Below are positions 1 to 12,500 of a stretch of DNA of 64,000 nt, piece after piece. The stretch lies in NCBI RefSeq assembly GCF_018446385.1, contig NC_055989.1, positions 131,901,004 through 131,965,003 on the forward strand, in the 5' to 3' direction. The position numbers were made by a program, and so were the translations under genes. The notes under the pieces were generated by a model. The model was not told the origin of the DNA, did not search any database, and was given only the letters and a program-made list of their open reading frames with translations. This stretch comes from Zingiber officinale (lineage: Eukaryota > Streptophyta > Magnoliopsida > Zingiberales > Zingiberaceae). Numbering within the stretch: position 1 is the stretch's first letter; every line of letters starts with the position of its first letter.

Positions 1-1
1 G

Positions 2-945
2 TGGCAGGCGTGGCACCACGCCGGGCACTGCCCGCGCGGGACCGTCCCGATACGCCGGAGCCGCGTCGACGATGCTCTGAGAGCCAAATCGCTGTTTCAC
101 TTCGGGAAGAAGCCGGCGGCGCCGCCTCTCGCGCGGAGGGCCGATGCGCCTGATGTGGTCAGCGGCAACGGCCACGAGGTGAGCCTTCTGCTGCCTGATT
201 CCTTCAATCAATCTCGTTTCTTTTGAGAAGATGAAGAAGAAGTAACAACTCAATGATTTCTTTATATATTTATTTATTTATTTGGTTAATTTTCCAACGA
301 ATGAAGAGAACTCAAAGCAATACTTCAAAAGCACGCATGCACTGAATGAACGATAGAACACATTCATTAGGGTTAGTGAAGCAAGGGAGGAAGAAGCTAT
401 CATGACTCACATGCATTTATTCACCCTTTTTCACATATATTCATCCATCCATCCGTCCAAATAAACAAGCAGGAAAGCTTCTTTTTTGTAGCACGCAATA
501 GCTTACACGGACACAGTGGACGGAAATGGAGAGTTCTACGGGGCCAAGGCGACCATCAACGTTTGGGATCCGTCCGTCCAAGGAAACAACGAGTTCAGCC
601 TCTCCCAGATCTGGATTCTCTCGGGGTCATTCGACGGCTCAGATCTCAACAGCATTGAAGCCGGTTGGCAGGTAATTAATTTGATTTAGCTATTTATTTA
701 TTCATTTGTTTTATCAAAATTGGACGAGCATTAATGGAGACCTTCACTAATTTCCACGACACATATTTCCATGCCCAGATAATAAATGCCAGAAAAATAA
801 AATGTTTAATAATTAAATAATTAATTTCCTAGAAATTCGAAAATTGTGGTTTTTCTGAACCTTTATGTTTGGTTTAGTCAGGTCAGCCCCGAGCTCTATG
901 GAGACAGCCGGCCGAGGCTCTTCACCTACTGGACAGTGAGACCTA

Positions 946-990
<45 letters not shown>

Positions 991-1806
991 ATTATTATTA
1001 TTATTATTATATTTTAAAATAATAATAATTATTATTTTTAATTTATTGTGTAAACAGAATGATGCTTATCAAGCCACTGGGTGCTACAATCTCCTCTGTT
1101 CAGGGTTTGTGCAGACTAATAATAAGATTGCTATTGGAGCTTCGATTTCCCCTGTTTCTTCCTTCAATGGCAGTCAATACGATATCACAATCCTCATTTG
1201 GAAGGTAAATCCTAAAGAATAATATGTTTGATCGCCATCAAATCATGTTTGCAGTCGATTATATCATGAACGGAGTCAGAAATTTCATATTCAAGACGGA
1301 AGACGGGTCGTGTCTAATCGATAAATGTTAGGGGTGTTTTGATAAAATAGTTTGTTTGATTTTGTCATTTTAACCCAATAGTTTGTATGTATTTGGATTA
1401 GGACCCGAAGTTGGGGAACTGGTGGATGGGGTTGGGTGACGGGGCGCTGGTGGGGTACTGGCCGGCGGAGCTGTTCAGCCACCTGTCGGAGCACGCGACG
1501 ATGGTGGAGTGGGGCGGCGAGGTGGTGAACTTGAGGCCGGACGGTGCGCACACCGCCACCCAGATGGGCTCCGGCGGCTTCGCTGCCGCGGGGTTCGCCC
1601 GGGCCAGCTACTTCCGAAACCTCGAGGTGGTCGACGCCGACAACACCCTTGCCTCCGCCGGCGCCGTCGCCACGCTCGCCGAGAACTCCAACTGCTACGA
1701 CATCAGGAGTTTCGCGGGAGCCGGAGACGACGACGACGACGCGCACGATGGATGGGGGACCCACTTCTACTTCGGTGGTCCCGGTAACGGGCCCCGCTGC
1801 CCGTGA
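2..1806 (+). CDS. Neprosin-domain (DUF239) protein, 5'-partial
   Basis: Five exons can be read: 2-178, 492-671, 882-935, 1058-1204 and 1402-1806, all with GT..AG introns and consistent phase. They give 320 residues to the TGA at 1804-1806; the start codon lies left of the window. The first exon carries the end of the propeptide-type region (CPRGTVPIRR, then a basic FHFGKKP stretch). Exons 2-5 carry the neprosin C-terminal peptidase-like domain, with the family blocks EFSLSQIWIL, LYGDSRPRLFTYWT, AYQATGCYNLLCSGFVQ, GNWWMG and VEWGGEV. Nepenthes neprosin is a secreted glutamic prolyl endopeptidase. The conserved Glu blocks EFSLSQ and VEWGGE are present, but I did not align them to the catalytic pair. 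Most plant members have no known substrate, so peptidase activity here is inferred. The last exon is very GC-rich and ends in an Asp-rich run before HFYFGGPGNGPRCP. Family assignment is firm. Confidence 0.9.
948..1030. repeat. (TA)n followed by (ATT)n microsatellite
   Basis: A compound simple repeat lies in intron 3 of the neprosin-like gene. About 18 TA units run into ATT/AAT units. It is likely length-polymorphic and has no visible coding effect. Confidence 0.9.
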
Positions 1807-2330
1807 TTGGTTAACCATCATTTTAGTGTTTTTAATTTTGGATATATGTATAAAAAAAATTATCTCTCTAGATATTTCGTGCATGTTTTGTGAGTTCTAA
1901 ATTGAAATAATATATAACTTAATATTTTTAATTGCTTTTCAACTTATTGTTAGATAAGAGAGCTTTCATTTATTTATTCTTGAATGATCATAAATAATGT
2001 CGTTCTAGGAAAAGGGAGGAACAAAAAAATGGAAAAGATGAGGAACTCATGGCAATTTAGCCATGATAGTGAGCTCGGGCCTGATTACGACTGATTGTGA
2101 CCGTAATCTCATGGCTCGTTGCCGACTCACGGTGGGCTTGGTCCATACCACAAGCTTGTGGCTAGACCTCAATCGCAATGTGCAATCCATCTGAGGTTGT
2201 CTCCCACTTTTGACTCGCAACTAGTTCACAGCCATGAGCTAAACTAGTTTTAGTTGTTGCACGCTTGCAAGCTCATTGTTGGCTCGTGATATAAAAAAAA
2301 TCATCAAAATTGATTTATGGATAATGATCA
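1807..2330. other. 3' flank / spacer
   Basis: AT-rich 3' flank of the neprosin-like gene, then about 250 bp of mixed composition (2060-2300) containing repeated CTCATGGC/CTCGC-like words. This looks repetitive but I cannot place it in a family. No coding signal was seen. Confidence 0.4.
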
Positions 2331-3171
2331 TGTCCGAGAGTGAGTCGACGAATGTTGGGAGGGTGGCGTTCACACTAATTGGATGTCGAATGAAGACGTG
2401 GACCTCTAACAAGCTGAGTCTGCAACCACAAGTCGTTAGTGCCGAGCCAAGGAGGGGTTCCCCGGCAATGACCCTCTGACGTTCAAGTCAATCGCCGACA
2501 AACGAATGAAGAATGAAATAGAGAAGGAGCAGCGTACTGTAGCTACAGTAGTGAACATACCTCCGTCGAAGCCTAGGATTCCTTATATAGGGCTTTCGGG
2601 AGGCGCGTGCATGCTTCTTGAAACATACCTGGAAAGGACGTATCAGAAAAGCATGTCTGATGTCATACCTTAACAACCTGAAGCATATCCCCGACGTGAC
2701 AGTGGAAGCTTCTACCGTACGATTCTCTATCTGACCATGCCGCCGACCGTGTCGTCTGTCGATAACACTGGTCCCCAGGAAGATATCGTCAACTACTCTT
2801 TTTGTCTGTTACTAGGCCGAGCGGGAGAGCCGCTCGACTAGTTTAAGGTTTGGGTGATATAATAGTTGGGTCGAGCGTCCGCTCGGCCGATGACTTGCTA
2901 CTTTGCTCCGCTCTACCGAGCGGGGGAGCCCTGTCTGTCGGGTCAAGGCGGCGTCCACTGCTTAGCCGAGCGAGGAGACCGCTTGACCTTCGTCCCTCCC
3001 TGCTTTGAGCTTTGTGAGCGTCGGAAGCTTGATGTCTGATCGAGCTGTCGAAGTATCGGATCGGCTACTCTTCCTGCTGATTGGGATGGTAGTTCGCCCG
3101 CTCAAACGTCTGTCTAGGACGTTGACCACTTTGACCTTCTACCGGGAGAATCTCACCTTACCACCGGATCA
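2331..3171 (-). mobile_element. Ty3/gypsy solo LTR (fossil)
   Basis: An 841-bp block rich in CCGAGCGG / CGCTCGGCC words, like the LTRs of the large gypsy element further right. Read on the minus strand it begins TGATCCGGTGGTAAGG, close to the LTR starts TGATGAGGTGATAAGG and TGATGCGATGATAAGG at 17941 and 33081. It ends with TG..CA-type termini and is flanked by GATCA (2326-2330) and GATAA (3172-3176), a plausible worn 5-bp target duplication. No internal domain lies beside it, so it is called a solo LTR. Boundaries rest on these termini only. Confidence 0.55.
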
Positions 3172-3476
3172 GATAAATTTCAAATTGATTCTATATTAAA
3201 TAAATAGAAAAAACTTTGATCCATCTTTAGGATAAATAAACCATTAATGACATCCATATTCCTCATTGAAACCAACACACCACAATAACCAAGTTGCCAC
3301 AAGCACATCCAAATTGACCTAATTCCATTAAGGTCCATCACTCACAACTAATCCTCTCTTGTAATCTCCAAAACTATACTCATAAACAAGTAGCTAATTA
3401 TTCAACCTTATTACTAATTACTCGAGCTAACCAAATCGAAACTCATGATCATGACCTATCGATCGAGATGATCAAA

Positions 3477-5230
3477 TCAAGTGCGAGCGTCCATAGCAAG
3501 GATGGAACTCAAGTTCATAGGGCTCATGTACTCCTCACTTCCGGTCATGAATTGGCTCACAATGATGCGATTTGCTCGTTCGCTCGGGTGGAATGCATCC
3601 CAAAAGGCATAGATGTCTCGGTTCGGACATAGGTTTGACAAGAGAGTGCAAAGTCCGATTCCATTGTAGGGTCCTTGGCCGCAACAAGCTATCTTCGATG
3701 TGACGAAACCTAAAAGAAAAAAACAAATATATTAGAGCCCTTTGAGTTATTTTTTAACAAAACATATTTGATATTTTTATAAAATTAAGAAACAAAATTG
3801 CCATAGAAGGTTGAAAACGGTAAAAAAATATGCTTCTTCATATATCATATTAAGAGGACCTACACACGCATATATGTACATAGAAAATTCATTTTACGCC
3901 GCTCAGATTTTACTAAAACTCTCTCTTATCATCAGTATTATCATCATATATATACTAAAGACCTTAAGTAAGGAGAATATTTCAATATTAATAAAGTCTT
4001 GAAGTATTTTGAAAAAATCTGCTAAATTTTAGGGGCCAGTTTAAAAATTGTCCGGGTGAATTAGGGTAGGGTTGTAAATACCAAAAGCCTGAGGGTTGGT
4101 TATGAAGTCCATGTTCATCTTGTAGGCGTTGACGGCGACGAAGACGTCGGCGCCGACCTGCGCGTTGAGGTCCCCCAACATTGCGATCAACTGCGGGTTG
4201 TACATGTCCGCAACTCGATCCAGCTCCGGGTCGCACTGGCCATTCCTGCTCCTCAGCGCCAGCTCCGCCGGCACGCACCCCAGCGGCCCCACCCCCGTCA
4301 CCATCACCCGCCTCGACCCCAGCTCATACAGCCTCTGCTCGATCACAAGCATTAATCAGCGACGGAGAATCTCCGATCATCGTCCAATGGAACGAGGAGC
4401 CTACCATGAGGACCTTCTTGTACTCGGAGATGAGGTAGCGGACGTAGTCGGGGAGGGAGAACTGGCGGGAGCGGAGGGAGAAGGGCACGAGGTAGTAGTT
4501 GTTGACGAAGTCGTTGCCGCCGAGGGTGATCAGCACCAGCGCCTCGTTCACCAGCTGCCCCGCCGCATCCGGCCCCACCACCGAGCTCAGCCGCTGCTGG
4601 TACTGCTCGAAGTAATGCAGCTGCTTCGTGATCCTGATGATGTTCGCCTGCGCGCACGCAAACGAAAAAACAGAGGACGACGACGACTCTGTCGGTTAAT
4701 TCGATTTTCCATGTAGAAGAAGAAGACGAAGAAGAAGTTGAGACGGAGGCTGACAAATTGGATTCCGGTGTCGTTGAGGATCCCAACGCCGGCAGACGCA
4801 AAGTTTGCACCGATCAAGAGCCGCTCACCTTGGAGCTCAGGGCTCAAGTACGGCAGCGTGGACTCTGATCCAATGTACTCGCCTGAGGAATTGACCGATA
4901 CAAACATTAATTTGCAACGACAATTTCAGAAGAAAGCGGGTAGCGGTCGGCAATCTACACGTAACTGACTATGTCAGGGACGTTCTTGCCGTTGGAGAAG
5001 CGGCCAGTGGCGCGGTGGCTCGGCGTGTCGATGCCGTATGGGGGCTGGTCGGCGCGCGCGGTGGTGGCGAGGTAGTTGTTGTTGCCGTTGTCGACTAGGG
5101 AGTCGCCGAAGACGAAGAAGGCGCGGGCAGCCACCGAAGGAGTCGGAAGCGAGGTCAGGGTGAGGAGGAGGAGGAATACGCCGGCGATCGCCGGAGCCAG
5201 GAAGGAGGTGGTCAAACCGGCGGCTGCCAT
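3477..5230 (-). CDS. GDSL esterase/lipase, secreted
   Basis: Five exons on the minus strand: 5230-4966, 4882-4755, 4647-4405, 4334-4082 and 3709-3477, all GT..AG and in phase, giving 373 residues, normal for plant GDSL (SGNH) hydrolases. Residues 1-35 form a hydrophobic signal peptide ending near SVAA. Block I is [14 protein letters not shown] with nucleophile Ser44. The oxyanion-hole block is LGGNDFVNN with Asn176. The final block is [11 protein letters not shown] with Asp334 and His337. All catalytic positions are present. These enzymes hydrolyse acyl esters in the wall or apoplast, in cutin, suberin or defence contexts. Sequence style is closest to the At5g33370/LTL1-like group (from memory); the substrate cannot be read. 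The first ATG after a TATA-like box is used as start. Exons are GC-rich. A GAA-repeat stretch (about 4714-4737) lies in intron 2. Confidence 0.95.
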
Positions 5231-5284
5231 GGCGTGTGGGGAGATGATGATGATGGATGAGAAGGGAATGTGATGAAAGGTCTG

Positions 5285-5293
5285 TATATATAA
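5285..5293 (-). promoter_or_regulatory. TATA box of the GDSL gene
   Basis: Read on the minus strand this is TTATATATA, about 55 bp upstream of the GDSL start codon. The spacing allows a short 5' untranslated region. It is the only such box close to the start. Confidence 0.55.
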
Positions 5294-6041
5294 TTCGGAG
5301 ACCATCAGATTTTGAACACTGCATTTTAAATATTCCTCCACCAAATTTGATGGTGGAGAAATTAATACACTGATGGAATACATTTTCATCAATTTTTTTT
5401 AACAAAATATATATGGTAAAATGTTTTTTTTTAAATTGATATCATATATTTAACTTATGTCATTTTATCAATTTTATAAAAGAATTTTTATAAGGATAAC
5501 TTAAAAAAATACTCCTAACAAGATTTTTAAAATTTATTTTTTAATTATAATTTTAAAAAAAATTTTGATTTGATTTAGGACAATTAATTTGAAGGTGATT
5601 CTATAATAATTTTCATTAACTATTATGATAAATTAAAAAACACTCGTAACATATAAATCTAACATTCTTAAGTTGATTATCCATTAAAAAATTCATATGA
5701 CAATTTATCAAAATTAAGACTCAATAAAAAAAATAAAAAATTATATTAATCGAAATATTTTGATTTATATGAATCGAAATATTTATATTTTTTAATTGTA
5801 TTATTAAATAAGTACAATTGAGTATCTGAGCTATATGTCAGCCGTCAATCATGAATTTGATTTACAATGATTTTAGATTCGATCATAAATTTTTCATATA
5901 TTATACAACCATAAAGTGGAGATAAGGAGGTTAAGAATTAATTGGGAGAAGTGTAGATACCTGTATTATTAAATAAAATAAAAAAATTAATTATTAGAAA
6001 ACTCGTATACTGAAATAATTGACTAGTGAAAAAACACTAGA

Positions 6042-6198
6042 AATCCTCTGATCCATAAATTACGGATCAAAAGATGATCCATTGTATGAGGACCTTTGAT
6101 ATAGATGAACCTCACTTTTAAATAGATAGGGTTCATCCAAATCAATGATCTAAAAAGATAGACCATCCTCTGATCCACAATTTGCGGATCAAAGGATT
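6042..6198. mobile_element. Foldback MITE-like element with 28-bp terminal inverted repeats
   Basis: The left end begins AATCCTCTGATCCATAAA and the right end, read in reverse complement, begins AATCCTTTGATCCGCAAA. The two ~28-bp ends differ at 5 or 6 positions. Each end is itself near-palindromic (TGATCC..GGATCA), so each could fold alone as well as pair with the other. It is 157 bp long with no coding capacity. A target duplication was not clear, so the superfamily is not assigned. Confidence 0.5.
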
Positions 6199-8136
6199 CG
6201 TGATCGTGAAAAAGACTCTTCAAGGATGATTACATTTTTGCAATTTTGCACTTGTGTTTCTAGTAATTAGACCTTGCTAGTTCGACTTGTTAGCTGGGGT
6301 GGCCTTATTAGCCGTAAGGTAACAACGACTTGGTCGACCTAACCTAACCCTACTCACACAGAAACTATTTACTGAAGTTCACCTACAAATTCAAACCACA
6401 TTTAATGATCAACATCAAATCTACTGATCCACAACTCATTTTTGCAGCTATTTATTTCCATTGTCCCTTATTTTTTTTTTCTGAACACTGACATTGTCCT
6501 TCCATGAGAAACTTGTCTCTGTATGATTTCTGCTTCAGTTTCCTCGGTACTTCTTTTAGATCATAAGTGGTGAAAGATAAGTGATATCGAGTGAATCACA
6601 AAGTCTAAGAACAATGCTATTTGATATCGAGTCTTGCAGTTAACTGCCGTGAGGTGGATGGGCATGAATTGAATGTGTTGAGCCATAAGTTGATCAGATG
6701 AACTCACCGACAGGAGTAACTTAATTGCCTATTTGGAGTGGCAATCAGGCGTGTCTGGGACCGGCCGGACCGAGAAGCATAAATTGACAGTGTGACGCGG
6801 GAGCCTATCGAACCGAGAGTTGTCGATCGGATCCTCGAAAACACAGACAGTAAGTAGTAACTGATAAACAGCCTGTTCGGTGCTAGTGACCACCATGCAT
6901 GCGCTGTGCCCAGTAATGCCACCGACCAGCCCAACTGCAACTTCATGCTTTAAAAGCTTTGCTGCAGGACACAGAAACACAGAAACAAAACACAGAAGAC
7001 AGAAAACAGAAACACAAAGAACCGAAAACAAAAACAGGTCTGAATTTCATATGAGATTTTAGATTTCTACTTGTGATCAGGGACAGCATTTAATGCCACA
7101 CCCCGAGAGATTTAGGTGCTATATATGTGTGTAAATCTAGGTATCAAACAGTAGATTCTCTTATTAAATTTGAAATATTATGAAAAAATTTAAAAGGGGG
7201 TGTGAAAGTCCAAATTTTGGAATTGCAGGGGTATTTTTATATGCATATTGTCGGGCTCGATAACCTTTGTTAGTTCCATAGACGCGAGTATGGCAAACAA
7301 ATTAAACCTCAATTTATAGAGAAAATATTAGTTGAGCTCAATCAATTGACTCACACGGCGGCTCAATCAAATGTTTCAACTCACTCAACCGGCTGGTCAA
7401 TTCACTCGCTTTGATTGGTTCGACTGTCTTTAATGTTGAACCCATTTAGCTCGCTTAGATATGTAGCTCACTCGGTCTGCCCGAATCACTTAGCCCGCTT
7501 GGTCCACCCAATAGTGTGCTTTGTGGTTCGAATCCCTATTACGTCTTAATTGTTGCACCATGCCGTGAGAGCAGATCTAAATTCACTTTTAATTGCCATG
7601 ATTGTACAACCATAATGGAAATAAAAATCATTATAACCCCCATTAATAATAATACTTATCCAGTTACCCTAGATAAATTTTAAGATTCAATATTATTAAA
7701 ATATTGTAATTATAACATATATATATATAGAAGTAATAATATTATTTGACTTAAATTCTTTTTGTGCCATATGTTATTTATATATTGGTATTTGACTTTG
7801 ACCTTTAAGATGTGCTCATGCTCCACTATTTTTTCTAGATTTTTTTGTTTTGATTAGCTTCTGCTTTTAAATTTTATTTATTTATTTTTAAATTAAGGGA
7901 GTGTTTAGTTTATTTGTATTTTCATTCTCATTTTCTAAAAAATTACATTTTCCAAATTTTTAGAAAATGACTTTTTCATATTGTTCATTATCTTAAAAAA
8001 TACTTACTCTTTTTCTAAAAATGAAAATGTTTTTTTTATTTTCTCAAAAAATAAAAATAGAAAACAAAAAGTAAAAACTAAAGGCTCTCTAAATCTTAAA
8101 AAAACTTTTCCAACTAAATAAAGACTTAATATTAAA

Positions 8137-8460
8137 TGAAAAATTGATTTAAATCCCAAAGTATCCTTATAAATTTTAAATCATTAACATATTTTTAAAA
8201 TGTTTAAACTCTTAACCATGTTATCCTTCCAATCAACTTTTTTTAATTGACACCGAATATTATGTTTAAACCGATTAATTTTGATATTGGGAATGATAGA
8301 TGCGACTGAAAAATTGATCCTAATCCCAAAGTATCCTTACAAGTTTTAAATAATTAAAATATTCTTTAAAATGTTTAAACTCTTACCATGTTATCCTTCT
8401 AATCATTTTTTTTAATTAGCACTAAATATTCAATTTATACCGACTAATTCTGAGGATTGC
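8137..8460. repeat. Diverged tandem duplication, period 170 bp
   Basis: The block starting TGAAAAATTGATTTAAATCC at 8137 recurs as TGAAAAATTGATCCTAATCC at 8307. The similarity continues through AAAGTATCCTTA, AAAATGTTTAAACTCTTA, CCATGTTATCCTTC and ACCGA(C/T)TAATT. Two copies only, with clear point differences and small indels. Confidence 0.8.
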
Positions 8461-9523
8461 TCTATCAATTAGAAAGCGCTAGTATTTTCCTTGAGAAACT
8501 GCCCTGCCCTGCCCTGCCACTAAACCCTACCAATCCTTCCAATCATTAATTCTTAGTCCATGACAATCCAGGAAATCTTAGAGCAACAATTTTCTCAAAT
8601 GTAGAAAGTAATACAAGAAAAATCATATAATAATTTAAATAATTAAAAATATAAAAATTGAATGAGAAAAAATTAATAACTAAATAATATCTCTACTAAA
8701 GATAAAATTTTGCTTTTCAATTATTTTTTGAATATAGTTAAAAATTTTATCTCATTCTTCAAATACCACGAGCGACATGGATGCGATGTAAAATACTTAA
8801 GAGAGGATTTCAAATAGAACAAAAATCCTAAAAATCAACTTCTGAATATGCATAAATTGAACTTAGAATTTACTTGGTAGGCGAACAAAAATCTTTTATC
8901 TGCATGATTAAATCGGGTGAAGTTTGAATACCTGAATTATAAAAAAAAACAATATAGAAATTTGTCATCTCACACAAGCTGAGTTGATCAACTCGGAAAA
9001 GGATCTCACGTGTCATAAAATTAAGATACGCAAAGATAATCATTTTGGATAGATTAGTATTAAATATCACTTATCCATTAAAATTAATTCAAATATATTT
9101 CTAAAATAAGTGTCAGTTTGAATGGAAGAAAATGCAGTTATAAAACTCCAACTTTCTATTGCAAAATTAAAGAATATAAGACGAAGCAACATAAATGCAA
9201 ATAATGTCACATATAAATCAAGTCAAGAAATAATAACACCAGCAATGTTTGGATCAATTTCATTATTTTTTGTTATGTTGCTTGAGGACATGCATTTTAA
9301 GGCTTCAAAACTAAACATATCCAATCCAACAACCATATGATTATCGACAGTGAAAACATGCATTGACTATTGTTCATAAAAGCAAACATTTGAACTTCAA
9401 ATTTACAAACTGATGTTTTCTGTAATATAAAAATGGAACAAAATGATATAAAATGCGTCCGACTGAAAAAGGATAGGGTGCTTGTACCTGCATAAAAGAA
9501 TTGGTGTGGCACAGAAGAATAGT

Positions 9524-12500
9524 TTAGTTTTTTTTATGCTTCTCTGGGATTGAAAGCTCATCTGCAAGCATGAACGAAAGATCATGCATCTGTGACACCA
9601 ACTTCTCCGCATTGGATTTAGCATGCTCTGAATTTGAATTAGCATCTAAACTTCCAATGTTTTCATTTCCATTCCATAAAATAGAATGAGGATCCAAGGC
9701 AGTCTTCTTGTCCACTTCATTGGTTCTAGAAATAAAGTAGATAAATTGAAAAAAATGCGGCAGGCTTCAAGTATGACTTACAGGCAATGTACACATGCAT
9801 TGAAGACTCAGCAATATGTTGTCCAATCTCAGCAAAGACAAGTATACAAACTAACTTTGAATTATGTTTAGCAAATAAATCTGGAAAGATAAAGAGGAAA
9901 AATCAAATGCAAAGGGTAGAGGATCGACGGTACAAACTGGGGACCAGCAATATCTACTAATTAATCACCACAATGCTCAGTTGCCAGACTGCTGATAGCA
10001 TGAGAAAGGAAAGTGAAATTTAGAGAGTGGAATAGGAAATGTATGAAGACTCAAGAAAGGTGGAAAAGGTATGAGTTAGAAAAATCAAACAGGTAACCAT
10101 GCAAAAGAGCAAGTGCACAATTATTTTTTACCATTTTCCCCACAAGTGTAACTCTTTTTTCCTAAACTAAAAAACTTGTAATTAATAATAGACTAGAAGA
10201 GTTATGAGATCTAACGTTTTTTTTTCTCTTTCACTTGTACTCCCTTTTAACTTCCAATTTGTTTTGCAAGCATACCCTCCATCTCACTGTTTTCAGGTTA
10301 ATTGTACTGATCCTGATCTCATAACCTTAGTAAATACAGTAACAATTCTGATCCTCCAATCTTCATCTTGAACTAAAAAAAAATAAATCCGCTATCTTAG
10401 CGGTCCTCCTACTGCCGGCCCCACGGATATGAAGGGAGTTCATCTTGAACTAAAGCTACTATTAATGCTGGCTACTGGTATATAAGGATAGAAATCATGT
10501 GAAAATCTTCAAGCCAGTTAATAAATTATTATTATCTGTCAAACTCATATACTACTTGTGGATTACCATCATTTCTCTTTCTTCATCCCACCATCATTAG
10601 CTGTCAAAGACCACATCTAGAATGTCAAAAGCTAAATGATTGCCCGACACTTTTGTTGGCAGATTCAGCATTTATCATTATGCTGATTCTTTACTCGAAT
10701 TTTGTTTCGTTAAGATTCTGCAAAAATCTTTCTTAACAAAAATTTTCAGCTGCAAAGATATAGTGTACAACTGAAAACTCTGAAAAAGAAGAAGTGAAAA
10801 GTCGAGATAAATGATTAAATATATCAAAGTGCTGACTACAAACCATTCTACCCTCCTCTTTCCTTAGGCGCAACATTTACTGCACTTTTCTTCTGTTTTC
10901 ACTTTTTCCTTTCTGCATATTCATTTTAATCCGGTTCTGATACTCCAGGTAACCATCAAAGTTTACACAGTAACTTAACAGGTAAAATCAAACACTGTAT
11001 AGCTTGTGTGGAAAAGGATGGAACAGAAACAAGGACAGGAGTCTGGAAGCAATAATAAGATGATAATCTGAAAGATGTTTGAACTTGATATGACTACTGC
11101 AGTTTATATTGTCAGCATGAAAGTCTTCTTAATATGAATAAAATCATAAGACTGCATTTTCCAAACCAATAATGAATCATTTGCTATTTTCAATTATCCT
11201 CATTGTGATTTTTTTATAATTTAGTTTTTTCCTTTAAAATAAACTACTAGCAGGTAAAGGTATACCTATCAAATGTCAAAACATCCAGTTGCCTGTTACT
11301 CGCATCAGAGTGGTGCTTTTGTATTTCCACCGCATCATCTGTCTTCATACCTTGATGGTGAATTGAATTTGTTTCTGAGGGATGCACAAATACAGGAACA
11401 ATAGATTGTTCTCCATGATCAGATGAACTTTCTCGTACCTCCACAGAGCTGGTAAAATCTTGCCAATCATCAAACTCATCATCATGCCCATTTGTGGATT
11501 CTTTTTCTTGCAAAGGCCAAGTATCTATTGACTTTGTTTCTGAAGTTAGATCAAGAAATGTAGAATTAGACTGAGATTCCACAATCAATGATTTAGCTGG
11601 GACTTCAGCAAAGCTAGCAAAATCTTGCCAATCAATGGAATCATCATCTCCATGAAAGGGCTTACTCTTGTCCAAATCCTTTGTGCTGCTGGTAGGCCAG
11701 GAACTAACTGCATCTGTTTTTAAAGGATCCTTAAATTGGAGGATTCTATTTTGTGCTTCTTGATAGATTGCATCTTCAACTGCAGCACCAGAACTGCTAA
11801 AATCTTGCCAAACATCAGAAGAATCATCATGACCAACATCCATGTTTATCAAACTATCAGATCTTGTATTGGAGCTCATATGCATTGGAGTGACAGACTT
11901 ATTTAATGCAATGTCTGATTGTGTCCTATGAGCTATAGAACTTTCCTGCTGTCCTAAGCTAGCAAAATCTTGCCAATCATCAACAGAATCACTTTTACCA
12001 ACTACTGTTTTATTACTTTGCAATGCATTTTCACTGCTTTCAGGGAAGAGGTAATCTGACTTTGTTGTAGGAGAATCTCCAAACAGGTTCATTACAGTTC
12101 TATTTTGCATACTTGATGAAGTTCTCCTTGCTGAGCCGGTAAAATCTTGCCAATCCTCAATGGAATCATCCGTCAGATTATTTTGAGTAGATGTGTCAGA
12201 TTTTGTGATGCTGCTTGGAGGCCATAGATCATCTTGAACAGAAAATCCAGAGATACTCTTTATGGCACTATTCCCTTTATCAATGTGAGTTTCATCTTTG
12301 AGTGAATTTGAAGGCTCTATTTTTGCACTCACGATGGGCCAAAAATCATTTTGAAGTTCTTTGTTGACTGATGTCGGTGGACCTGACTGACTTTGAATTC
12401 CTCCAAGTGCTTCTATTTTCTCATGTTGGTCTTTAGTAGCTTCAGTTATTGCAGCATTAGGAAGACTGCTAACTGAAGAATCCTGAAAAAGTTCAAGTGA

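Larger units (their letters stand above)
5300..9523. other. AT-rich intergenic region
   Basis: A 4.2-kb gap between the GDSL gene and the last exon of the next gene. It holds a foldback MITE (6042-6198), an AC/AG-rich low-complexity run (about 6967-7036), a 170-bp tandem duplication (8137-8460) and a short CCCTG repeat near 8500. Short open frames here show no family resemblance and I regard them as chance. No gene is supported. Confidence 0.6.

Noticed and set aside
1291-1900. Long open frames on the minus strand and in other plus frames over the last neprosin exon
   Set aside because: Shadows of the GC-rich coding exon; the frame with DUF239 motifs is the real one.
2060-2300. Possible transposon fragment with CTCATGGC words
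   Set aside because: No ends, domains or duplications could be defined.
4129-4716. 195-codon plus-strand frame over the GDSL gene
   Set aside because: Antisense shadow of GC-rich GDSL exons 3 and 4; no domain and it crosses real splice sites.
7492-7535. tRNA-like A-box (TAGCCCGCTTGG) and B-box (GGTTCGAATCC)
   Set aside because: No cloverleaf can be formed around them, no terminal arms or target duplication were seen, and the surrounding sequence is low-complexity CTCAATC/CTCACTCG repeats. Possibly a very old SINE, not supportable.
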